64,000 nt of DNA from Bacteroidales bacterium UBA1733. GTDB taxonomy: Bacteria; Bacteroidota; Bacteroidia; Bacteroidales; UBA3663. Numbering within the stretch: the stretch's first letter is position 1; every line of letters starts with the position of its first letter. Shown here one piece after another: positions 25,379 to 32,925 of the stretch. The stretch covers positions 1-64,000 of the forward strand of contig DCIF01000096.1 of assembly GCA_002315795.1 (NCBI GenBank), given 5' to 3'. A program made the position numbers and the translations under genes. The notes below the pieces were generated by a model. It was given only the letters and a program-made list of their open reading frames with translations, did no database searches and was not told the origin of the DNA.

Positions 25379-26974
25379 ATGACAAAATATATATTCGTAA
25401 CCGGAGGTGTTGTTTCCTCACTTGGAAAGGGAATCATCTCGTCATCAATAGGTAAGCTGCTGCAGGCACGCGGTTACCGTATCACAATACAGAAGTTTGA
25501 CCCATACATCAATATCGACCCCGGCACACTCAATCCATACGAACATGGAGAGTGTTATGTCACAGAGGACGGTATGGAGACCGACCTCGACCTTGGTCAC
25601 TACGAGCGCTTCACAGGTATTCGTACTACTCGCAACAACTCTGTGACAACTGGTCGTATCTACAAGACCGTCATCGACCGCGAGCGCCATGGCGACTATC
25701 TTGGCAAGACCATTCAGGTCGTGCCTCATATCACCGACGAGATCAAGCGCCGTATGCTTCGTGAGGTGGACAGCGACAACTATGACTTCATCATCACCGA
25801 GGTTGGTGGTACTATTGGTGACATCGAGAGCGCACCTTTCATGGAGGCTATCCGTCAGCTCCGTTGGGAACTCGGCAAGAATGCCGTCTGCGTACATCTC
25901 ACATACGTACCATTTCTTAAGGCTGCAGGTGAACTCAAGACCAAGCCTACCCAGCACTCCGTCAAGGAGATGCAGGGCATGGGTATTCAGCCTGACATCC
26001 TTATCCTACGCACTGAACTTCACCTATCTGACGGCATTCGTAGCAAAGTGGCTTCCTTCTGCAATGTAGACCTCGAATGCGTGGTACAGAGCGAAGACCT
26101 CCCAAGCATCTACGAGGTACCGGTAAACATGCAGAAGCAAGGTCTTGATGCAGCCATTCTGCGTAAGTTTGCCATCCCGGTAGGCGAGACACCAGCCATG
26201 AAGCCATGGCATGAATTCCTTGCCAAGCAGAAGTCTGCCACTACCGTTGTGCGTATTGGTCTTGTTGGTAAATATGATCTGCAGGATGCCTACAAGAGTA
26301 TCCGCGAAAGCCTTAATCTGGCAGGAATATACAATGATGTTAAGGTTAAAATGGAATTTGTCAATAGCGAGGAGATAACAAAACAGAATATCGCCGACAA
26401 ACTCAGCGGTTTTGCAGGAGTTATGATCTGTCCTGGATTTGGCCAGCGAGGCATCGAGGGTAAGATCATAGCAGCAGAGTACACTCGTACCCACAATATC
26501 CCAACTTTCGGTATCTGCCTCGGTATGCAGATGATGGTCATCGAGTTTGCCCGCAATGTCCTTGGTTTTGCTGACGCCAACAGCCGTGAGATGGACACAG
26601 CCACCCCACACAATGTGATCGACATCATGGAGAATCAGAAGAATATCACCAATATGGGAGGTACGATGCGTCTTGGAGCGTATGCATGTCAGTTGCGTGA
26701 AGGTAGCAAGACTGCATCCATCTATGGTGAAAGCCTCATCCAGGAGCGCCATCGTCATCGCTACGAGTTCAATAATGATTACATCAGCGAATATGAGTCA
26801 AACGGCATGCAGTGTGTAGGTATCAACCCAGAGTCCAACCTTATTGAGATTGTCGAGATACCTGATCATCGTTGGTACATAGGAACACAATTCCACCCAG
26901 AGTACTCAAGCACCGTACTGCGTCCGCACCCACTGTTTGTCTCCTTCGTAAAGGAAGCGTGTGAGAAGATATGA
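25379..26974 (+). CDS. pyrG: CTP synthase
   Basis: Aminates UTP to CTP with ATP and glutamine. The N-terminal synthase domain opens with KYIFVTGGVVSSLGKGI, the P-loop region, and has PYINIDPGTLNPYEHGE. The C-terminal class I amidotransferase holds Cys380 in FGICLGMQMM and the His/Glu pair in TQFHPEYSS. The length, 531 aa, is standard. It converges with the EnvC-like gene across only 12 bases, with no obvious terminator between them. Confidence 0.97.
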   Translation: MTKYIFVTGGVVSSLGKGIISSSIGKLLQARGYRITIQKFDPYINIDPGTLNPYEHGECYVTEDGMETDLDLGHYERFTGIRTTRNNSVTTGRIYKTVIDRERHGDYLGKTIQVVPHITDEIKRRMLREVDSDNYDFIITEVGGTIGDIESAPFMEAIRQLRWELGKNAVCVHLTYVPFLKAAGELKTKPTQHSVKEMQGMGIQPDILILRTELHLSDGIRSKVASFCNVDLECVVQSEDLPSIYEVPVNMQKQGLDAAILRKFAIPVGETPAMKPWHEFLAKQKSATTVVRIGLVGKYDLQDAYKSIRESLNLAGIYNDVKVKMEFVNSEEITKQNIADKLSGFAGVMICPGFGQRGIEGKIIAAEYTRTHNIPTFGICLGMQMMVIEFARNVLGFADANSREMDTATPHNVIDIMENQKNITNMGGTMRLGAYACQLREGSKTASIYGESLIQERHRHRYEFNNDYISEYESNGMQCVGINPESNLIEIVEIPDHRWYIGTQFHPEYSSTVLRPHPLFVSFVKEACEKI

Positions 26975-26986
26975 GAGGCTACTCTG

Positions 26987-28603
26987 TTATCTTACCCACA
27001 GTTCTGGATTGATTCTTGCGACCTCATTTCTCAACTGGAAATGCAGCACTATATTACCATCTGAATTTGTACCTACAGCACCGAGAGAAGTCTTGGTGCT
27101 TACTTTTTGTCCCTTCGACACTGATACTGACGAAAGACCAGAATAGACTGATATGTACTTTCCATGGCGTATCATGACTACGTATCGGCCTCCGTATGAG
27201 AAGATGCTGCTGACCTCACCGTCAAATACTGCTCGTGCACAGGCTCCCTGCTGACCACGTATGTCGATACCCTTGTTGTCGAGAACCACTCCCGACAGTC
27301 CTGAAGGTGAGTATTTGCCATAATGGCCCACTACCTGATAACTGCCTGTGATCGGCATCGGCAGACGTCCACGATTGGAAGTGAACGAAGCCGAGAGTTT
27401 GACGTCAGCACTGTTAGATACCCATGTGGTAACAGTCTTGACAGCCTCCTTCTCTTCCTTCTCAGCTACCTTTACTTCTGCCTTGGCAACCTTCTCTTCT
27501 TGCTTGGCGCGTTCAACTTCTGCCTTGGCACGCTCAGCCTCCGCCTTGGCAGCAGCCTTCTCCTCTTCAGTCTTTGCTGCTTTCTTGGCAGCCTCGGCAG
27601 CCTTGCGTCTGGCTTCAGCCTCAGCTTGAGCCTTGCGGGCACGTTCTTGGGCAGCCTTCGCCTCAGCGAGTCTGCGAGCCTTGGCGCGAGCCTCTTCCTC
27701 AGCCTTGCGGCGAGCTTCCTCGGCCTTGCGCTTGCGTTCAGCCTCTGCACGTCGTGCAGCCTCAATCTCAGCCTGTATGATACGATCAATCTCAGCATTG
27801 AGTGATGCCTCACGCTGCTGTAGTTCCTTGATCTGCTTTTGCACAGTAGCAAGATTCTTATTGAGGAAGTTAACCTTCGTCTGGCACGATGATTTCATCT
27901 TCTCCATAGCATTTTGCTTGCTCTGCATCACCACACGATTGCTCTCAAGCCTGGTCTTAGCCTCAAGGAGTTCGTTCTGCTTCTGTTTGATCTGCGCCTG
28001 CTTCTCCTTGATGATTGTACCCTGAGCCTTCTGGAACGTAGAGTACTCTGATACATAGCGTAAGCGGCGTATGAGTTGGGAGAAATTTTCAGACGAGAAT
28101 ACGAACATCATCTTCTGTTGGATGGAGCGGTTCTTTCTCTGGTAAGTGAGCGCTTTGGCGTAACGCTTCTTCTTAAGTTCCAGTTCGTTGTGCAGTGAGT
28201 CAAGTTCCTCTTGCATGCAAACAATATTCTTGGACAGCACGCCAATCTCACTACTCAGACTGTCGATCGAAGCCTTCTGTTTGCCAATCTGGTTGTCCAG
28301 AATCATCACCGAGTCGAGGTTGGATTTGATCGACTTATTGAGTTGCAGAGCCTGTTGCTGTGATAGTTTGCGTTGCTTCTCGGTAGCAGCCTTCTCGTTG
28401 CGTAGCTGAGTCTTCTTATCGACCTTCTTGGTTGTAGTGGGCTTTTGCGTAGTAGAATTCCTCTTGGCAGTTGACGTTTTTGACTTGCCAGTGATCTTGG
28501 TGGTACTGCGCTTTTGAGCAAAGGCATCTGCTCCTCCACCGACCGATGGAAGAAGCGTGAGGGCTATGAGAATGAATATGAATATGTATCGGAGTTTTGC
28601 CAT
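26987..28603 (-). CDS. EnvC-like murein hydrolase activator with degenerate LytM domain
   Basis: A 538-aa envelope protein: an N-terminal signal region, long coiled coils (about residues 60-270), a low-complexity helix rich in Ala, Glu, Lys and Arg (about 275-400), and a C-terminal M23/LytM domain. In active M23 peptidases the first zinc ligand is a His in an HxGxD-type motif. Here that segment reads DNKGIDIRG, so the His appears replaced by Asn. HGKYISVYSGL and LHFQLR remain. This pattern fits EnvC/NlpD-type activators that stimulate amidases at septation instead of cutting peptidoglycan themselves. It lies downstream of the DUF4292 lipoprotein gene. Confidence 0.85.
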   Translation of the reverse strand: MAKLRYIFIFILIALTLLPSVGGGADAFAQKRSTTKITGKSKTSTAKRNSTTQKPTTTKKVDKKTQLRNEKAATEKQRKLSQQQALQLNKSIKSNLDSVMILDNQIGKQKASIDSLSSEIGVLSKNIVCMQEELDSLHNELELKKKRYAKALTYQRKNRSIQQKMMFVFSSENFSQLIRRLRYVSEYSTFQKAQGTIIKEKQAQIKQKQNELLEAKTRLESNRVVMQSKQNAMEKMKSSCQTKVNFLNKNLATVQKQIKELQQREASLNAEIDRIIQAEIEAARRAEAERKRKAEEARRKAEEEARAKARRLAEAKAAQERARKAQAEAEARRKAAEAAKKAAKTEEEKAAAKAEAERAKAEVERAKQEEKVAKAEVKVAEKEEKEAVKTVTTWVSNSADVKLSASFTSNRGRLPMPITGSYQVVGHYGKYSPSGLSGVVLDNKGIDIRGQQGACARAVFDGEVSSIFSYGGRYVVMIRHGKYISVYSGLSSVSVSKGQKVSTKTSLGAVGTNSDGNIVLHFQLRNEVARINPELWVR

Positions 28604-28622
28604 TAATCAGTGTTTGAATTGC

Positions 28623-28653
28623 CCTCATCAAAGGGTCTGACCCCTTGATGAGG
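28623..28653. repeat. Very stable 14-bp hairpin between DUF4292 and EnvC-like genes
   Basis: CCTCATCAAAGGGT at 28623-28636 pairs with 28640-28653 (one G-U) around a 3-base loop. There is no T-tract on the minus strand, so it is more likely an mRNA processing or stability element than a terminator. Confidence 0.7.
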
Positions 28654-28660
28654 CCATTTA

Positions 28661-29326
28661 TTACTGCATCAGAGCTTTGAATAGAGTTTCTGCATCAACC
28701 TTCTTGTACTTTGTGCTGACAGTCGTGTGAGCTTCCCAGTTGGACGAATTACCCTTGTTGGTGAGTCGGAGATCAACTGTGATTTTCTTCTTCGCAGGGA
28801 TGGTAAAAGTGACATTATCGCTCACACCGACTTCTGCCTGTTGCCATACGAGAGTCTGAACCGTCTCGAAGGAGATAGGTTGCTTGGTCAGGCTTGTGAT
28901 CTTCTCATACGTCTCTTGACAATACTGTTTGTTGATGCGATCGATGACGAGCACATTGTCTGCAGAAAACTCTAAACGTCCTACTTCGGTGATGCCGAAT
29001 ATTGGATCGACGAGCGAGAGCTGGATGACGTCATCCCATCGCATCTTTAGCGATCCAGATGTGGATATACTCTCTCCGCCAGCTGTGACCTTAGCCTTCA
29101 CCTTAGCCGTAAAAATGGTGTTCTTAGGCTTGTAGGAGTCCTTCTTCTTGTCTTCCTTCTTATCTTTCTTGCCATTTTCAGTTGTTTCCAGCTGACCGTT
29201 AGGAGCCTGGATAGTGGTTATGTCCGATTCGGGCGCAGTGAGCCCATCGTCTTTTGCTGCCTTCTTAGACGAGCGGCAACCAGCCACTACTGCACAGGCA
29301 AGCAACAGATATACTACTTTCTTCAT
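28661..29326 (-). CDS. DUF4292 lipoprotein
   Basis: A 221-aa lipoprotein with signal MKKVVYLLLACAVVAGC, the lipobox Cys at residue 17. A Lys/Ser-rich linker follows, then a beta-rich domain whose middle reads MRWDDVIQLSLVDPIFGITEVG and matches the DUF4292 family of Bacteroidetes. The domain looks like an antiparallel sheet that could hold a lipid or lipoprotein, as in LolA/LolB folds, but that comparison is inference. It overlaps the upstream TPR gene by 4 bases, indicating coupling. Confidence 0.86.
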   Translation of the reverse strand: MKKVVYLLLACAVVAGCRSSKKAAKDDGLTAPESDITTIQAPNGQLETTENGKKDKKEDKKKDSYKPKNTIFTAKVKAKVTAGGESISTSGSLKMRWDDVIQLSLVDPIFGITEVGRLEFSADNVLVIDRINKQYCQETYEKITSLTKQPISFETVQTLVWQQAEVGVSDNVTFTIPAKKKITVDLRLTNKGNSSNWEAHTTVSTKYKKVDAETLFKALMQ

Positions 29327-30963
29327 TTCTTTGCTTTTGAGTTAATCTTTTTGATATGTTCGAGGACATCCGAGTCCTCATTCAGTTCGTCGGCAGGCAA
29401 GAGCTGCTGTACCTTATCCATGATCTCTTTTGCCTCATCATACCTCTTGAGTTGATAGAGCACCCATGCGAGAGTGTCAAGATACGTACCGTTGTCAGGT
29501 TCGAGCTCGTTCGAGCGGCGGCTCATCTCCTCCGCACGCTTCAGATCTTTCTTCTGTAGTGAAAGATAATAGGCATAGTTGTTGAGCACCATCGGTTCAT
29601 CGTATCTGTATATAAGACAGGAGTCGTAAGCCTCATAGCACTCTGCATCCCTGCCCATCTGGTGGCAGATATCGCCAAGCATGCTGTAAAGGGAGGTGAT
29701 GATCTCAATATTACTCTTATCATCAGCCTTGGCATGTTCCAATCCCTTGCGTATGATGGGTTCTGCCCTCTGCACATCATCCTTTTGGAAGTATCCCACG
29801 CCAAGATAATAGTAGTATATCGGATTGGTGGTGTTGTATTCGACTGCAGTATTGCAGAGGCGGATGACGTCATCCACATCGTTTGCCTCAGTGGCATACT
29901 GGAGGAGTTGATTGCGGGCCATATCATTCTCTGGTTCCATGTCAAGCATCTTCTCCAGTACGGGTTTGATATCTTCCTTCGGCATGTTACGAGCAAACAT
30001 GTACCGCACATTGAGTTCCATCAGGCGGGTATCCTCCTGAGGCAACGATAAGGCATCATTGAAGAGGGAGATGATGAGACTTGAATCGCGATGATTCTGC
30101 AGATTCTCATACACCAAGGCATTCATCAGCTGAAGGCGTGTGCCGTTGTCGAGCGAAGGATTGCCTATCACCTTGCTAAGCTGCTTCTGATATAGGTCTT
30201 CCTTGCCCATCTTTTGGTACATGCTGGCAAGTGACAGGTTGAGGTTGACATTGGTAGAGTCCTTCATGGCTACGGCGTCGTAAGCTTTTTGCGCCTCTTC
30301 CATCTTGTCTTGATCAAGGTACAAGTCGCCGATGAGCACCTGATAGCGTAGATCGTTAGGATATTCCTCAGCCAGCGATTTCATCTCTTTGAAAGCGGAG
30401 TCCATATCCTTCATCTGAGCATAGATGCGAAACTTCTCCATCGACAATTGTTCGCTCTTGCCCTCCTTGACCTCTATCTTGTCGAGAATGCCTAGTATGT
30501 TCTTGTAGTCGTTGTCCGATGCATAGATGTCGAGCAGCATCATCAGTACCTCACTGTTTTTGGGGAACTGTCCCACCATGCCTTCCAGTACCTTGCGAGC
30601 ATCATCCTTCATGCCTGTATTGAAATATAGTTTGACGAGCATGTCCTTATACCAGTAGTTGTCAGGATACAGCTTGCAAGCCTTCTCCATCAGACTTACA
30701 GCCGTGGAGTCGTTGCGCATTAGACGGTTGAGATTGGCCAACTGAAACAGAGCCACCCCCGAATTTGGGTTTAGTTCGAGGCAGTGAGTAAACAGTTCGA
30801 ATGCCTCATCATACTTGCTGGCCAACATCATACCCTCAGCCTCATGGAAGTATCGGTCATAGAGCAACTCGTCCTCCTGCAGGCAGATGGTAGAGTCGGT
30901 CACTTGCGCCTGGGCGCCGACACCCAAAGTCATCACTAATATGAATAGTAGAAATCTTACCAT
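29323..30963 (-). CDS. Exported tetratricopeptide repeat protein
   Basis: A 546-aa protein with signal peptide MVRFLLFILVMTLGVGAQAQ. About a dozen TPR units follow across the length: ALFQLANLNRLMRNDSTAVS, PIYYYYLGVGYFQKDDVQRA and NGTYLDTLAWVLYQLKRYDE are clear examples. It is probably a periplasmic or outer-membrane-associated scaffold. It lies between dut and the DUF4292 lipoprotein and overlaps the latter. The partner is likely that lipoprotein or another envelope component. Exact role unknown. Confidence 0.85.
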   Translation of the reverse strand: MVRFLLFILVMTLGVGAQAQVTDSTICLQEDELLYDRYFHEAEGMMLASKYDEAFELFTHCLELNPNSGVALFQLANLNRLMRNDSTAVSLMEKACKLYPDNYWYKDMLVKLYFNTGMKDDARKVLEGMVGQFPKNSEVLMMLLDIYASDNDYKNILGILDKIEVKEGKSEQLSMEKFRIYAQMKDMDSAFKEMKSLAEEYPNDLRYQVLIGDLYLDQDKMEEAQKAYDAVAMKDSTNVNLNLSLASMYQKMGKEDLYQKQLSKVIGNPSLDNGTRLQLMNALVYENLQNHRDSSLIISLFNDALSLPQEDTRLMELNVRYMFARNMPKEDIKPVLEKMLDMEPENDMARNQLLQYATEANDVDDVIRLCNTAVEYNTTNPIYYYYLGVGYFQKDDVQRAEPIIRKGLEHAKADDKSNIEIITSLYSMLGDICHQMGRDAECYEAYDSCLIYRYDEPMVLNNYAYYLSLQKKDLKRAEEMSRRSNELEPDNGTYLDTLAWVLYQLKRYDEAKEIMDKVQQLLPADELNEDSDVLEHIKKINSKAKK

Positions 30964-31040
30964 TTATGATTTAGGGTTTAGTAATGTACGATAATTCGAT
31001 AGACGATGATTCGATGTATGATTTATCATTAGTCAAGATA

Positions 31041-31475
31041 TCACTTGCTTCCTGTGTGTCCGAATCCACCGCTGCCCCTCTCAGTCTCATCGAGAACGTC
31101 GACCTCGACCAGTTCTGGTTGCTCATGCTTTGCGATGACCATCTGTGCTATGCGTTCACCATCCTCAACCACAAAAGGCTCGTTGCTGAGATTGATAAGT
31201 ATCACGCACACCTCACCGCGGTAGTCAGCATCGACGGTACCTGGAGTATTGAGAACAGTTACACCCTTCTTGATGGCCAGACCGCTGCGTGGTCGTACTT
31301 GAGCCTCATATCCGGCTGGGAGAGCCATGTAGAGGCCAGTAGGGATGAGTTTGCGTTCGAGCGGACCAAGAGTGATTGGGGAGTCGAGATTGGCCCTCAG
31401 ATCCATGCCTGCACTTTGTGGTGTTGCGTATGCGGGAAGGGCATGGTGTGACTTATTAATTATCTGTACTTTCAT
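31041..31475 (-). CDS. dut: dUTP diphosphatase
   Basis: Hydrolyses dUTP to dUMP, keeping uracil out of DNA. The 144-aa protein has all five trimeric dUTPase motifs: [37 protein letters not shown] and the C-terminal GSGGFGHTG. An upstream in-frame ATG at 31499 exists, but MKVQIINKS at 31475 is the family start, and the -7 element at 31497-31504 overlaps the longer form. It heads the minus-strand run dut-TPR-DUF4292-EnvC and is divergent from dgt. Confidence 0.95.
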   Translation of the reverse strand: MKVQIINKSHHALPAYATPQSAGMDLRANLDSPITLGPLERKLIPTGLYMALPAGYEAQVRPRSGLAIKKGVTVLNTPGTVDADYRGEVCVILINLSNEPFVVEDGERIAQMVIAKHEQPELVEVDVLDETERGSGGFGHTGSK

Positions 31476-31496
31476 GATTTTTCTAAAATTTTGGCA

Positions 31497-31504
31497 CAAA
31501 GTTA
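31497..31504 (-). promoter_or_regulatory. -7 element of the dut promoter
   Basis: TAACTTTG on the minus strand, 21 bases before the dut ATG. It lies 24 bases from the dgt -7 element on the other strand. Confidence 0.65.
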
Positions 31505-31527
31505 GTGATTTATTGGGGGATTTGCGC

Positions 31528-31535
31528 TACATTTG
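31528..31535 (+). promoter_or_regulatory. -7 element of the dgt promoter
   Basis: TACATTTG matches TAnnTTTG and lies 22 bases before the dgt ATG. It argues for the start at 31558 and against a longer frame from 31345 that would run through dut. Confidence 0.65.
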
Positions 31536-31557
31536 CATTGAAAAATACTTAAAACAA

Positions 31558-32898
31558 ATGAATTGGAACCAATTAATATCAAATAAACGCCTCGGACAGG
31601 AGGAAGTACACCTCCAGAAGAGAGACGACCGCACTGAATTCCGCCGTGACTATGACCGTCTGATTTTCTCCGCTCCTTTCCGCCGGTTGCAAAATAAGAC
31701 CCAGGTTTTTCCCCTCCCAGGAAGCGTTTTTGTACACAACCGTCTGACGCACTCGCTCGAAGTAGCATCAGTAGGTCGTAGCCTTGGTGATGATGTGTCA
31801 CGTGAGCTCCTCAACAGGCATCCCGACCTTCAGTTAAGCCACATCTCCGAGATCGGATCGATAGTCAGTGCTGCCTGTCTGGCTCATGACATGGGTAATC
31901 CTCCGTTTGGGCATAGCGGCGAGAAGGCCATAGCCACCTATTTCACCGAGGGCCCAGGTATCAAATACCGTTCGATGCTCTCTGATGAGGAGTGGGCCGA
32001 CATCACTCATTTTGATGGTAATGCCAACGCATTCCGTCTGCTTACCCATCAGTTCAAGGGACGTAGAAAAGGTGGATTCGTACTCACTTACTCCACCCTT
32101 GCCAGCATAGTGAAATATCCGTTTCCTGCCACCAAGGCAAAAAAACAGAAGTTCGGGTATTTCCAGCAAGAGAAGGAAGTGTATGAGAGGATAGCCAGTG
32201 AGTTAGGACTTCTATCAGAAGGATCAGCATCGGTAAGATGTGCTGGTGGTGCATGTGGTAGTCGCCATCCGCTCGTGTATCTTGTCGAAGCAGCTGATGA
32301 CATCTGTTATGAGATTATGGACATAGAGGATGCCCACAAACTTAAGATTCTGACTTTTGAGGAAACTCGCGACCTTCTGCTCGGATTTGTTCCAAAGGAA
32401 AACCACCAACGCATCTTCGACCATAGCGTCGATGTGACTGATAAAAACGAACTTGTCGTATATTATCGTTCGTGTGCCATCGGAGCTCTCGAACATGAAT
32501 GTGTACGTGTATTTTTGGAGCATGAAGATAGTATTCTGGAGGGCACTTTCAAAGGCTCGCTCATCGATCACGCATGTCCGCTCATCCATGATGCATACCA
32601 GAGGTGCTGCGATGTGGCCTTCGGTCGTATCTACAACAGTCGCGAGGTCGTCGACATCGAACTGGCCGGCTACAAGATTATCTCCACCCTCATCGAGCAC
32701 TTTACCGAGGCTGTGATGAATCCCGACAAAGCCTATTCGCGCATGCTGCTCAACCGCATCTCATCACAGTATGAGGTTGATGCCTCCGACGTCTATCCAC
32801 GCCTCATGGCTGTGCTTGACTATCTCAGCGGTATGACCGACGTCTTTGCACTCGACCTATATCGCAAGATCAACGGTCAGAGCCTCGCGTCGGTGTAG
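31558..32898 (+). CDS. dgt: Deoxyguanosinetriphosphate triphosphohydrolase (dGTPase)
   Basis: Hydrolyses dGTP, and possibly other dNTPs, to the nucleoside and triphosphate. It is 446 aa with an HD phosphohydrolase core: NRLTHSLEVASVGRSLG supplies the first His, and CLAHDMGNPPFGHSGE the HD pair. YLVEAADDICYEIMDIEDAHK supplies the last Asp. DDRTEFRRDYDRLIFSAPFRRLQNKTQVFPL is the usual N-terminal block. It is divergent from dut, so two dNTP-pool enzymes share a small control region. The upstream extension is rejected because it lies antisense in dut. Confidence 0.93.
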   Translation: MNWNQLISNKRLGQEEVHLQKRDDRTEFRRDYDRLIFSAPFRRLQNKTQVFPLPGSVFVHNRLTHSLEVASVGRSLGDDVSRELLNRHPDLQLSHISEIGSIVSAACLAHDMGNPPFGHSGEKAIATYFTEGPGIKYRSMLSDEEWADITHFDGNANAFRLLTHQFKGRRKGGFVLTYSTLASIVKYPFPATKAKKQKFGYFQQEKEVYERIASELGLLSEGSASVRCAGGACGSRHPLVYLVEAADDICYEIMDIEDAHKLKILTFEETRDLLLGFVPKENHQRIFDHSVDVTDKNELVVYYRSCAIGALEHECVRVFLEHEDSILEGTFKGSLIDHACPLIHDAYQRCCDVAFGRIYNSREVVDIELAGYKIISTLIEHFTEAVMNPDKAYSRMLLNRISSQYEVDASDVYPRLMAVLDYLSGMTDVFALDLYRKINGQSLASV

Positions 32899-32925
32899 CG
32901 AGAGCATAATATAAGGATGTCGCAT

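Noticed and set aside
26975..26986. Missing terminator between pyrG and the EnvC-like gene as a sign of fusion or error
   Set aside because: The genes converge with complete ends; a tight convergent junction is ordinary.
31345..31557. N-terminal extension of dGTPase
   Set aside because: It is antisense to dut and precedes the dgt promoter element; the family start is at 31558.
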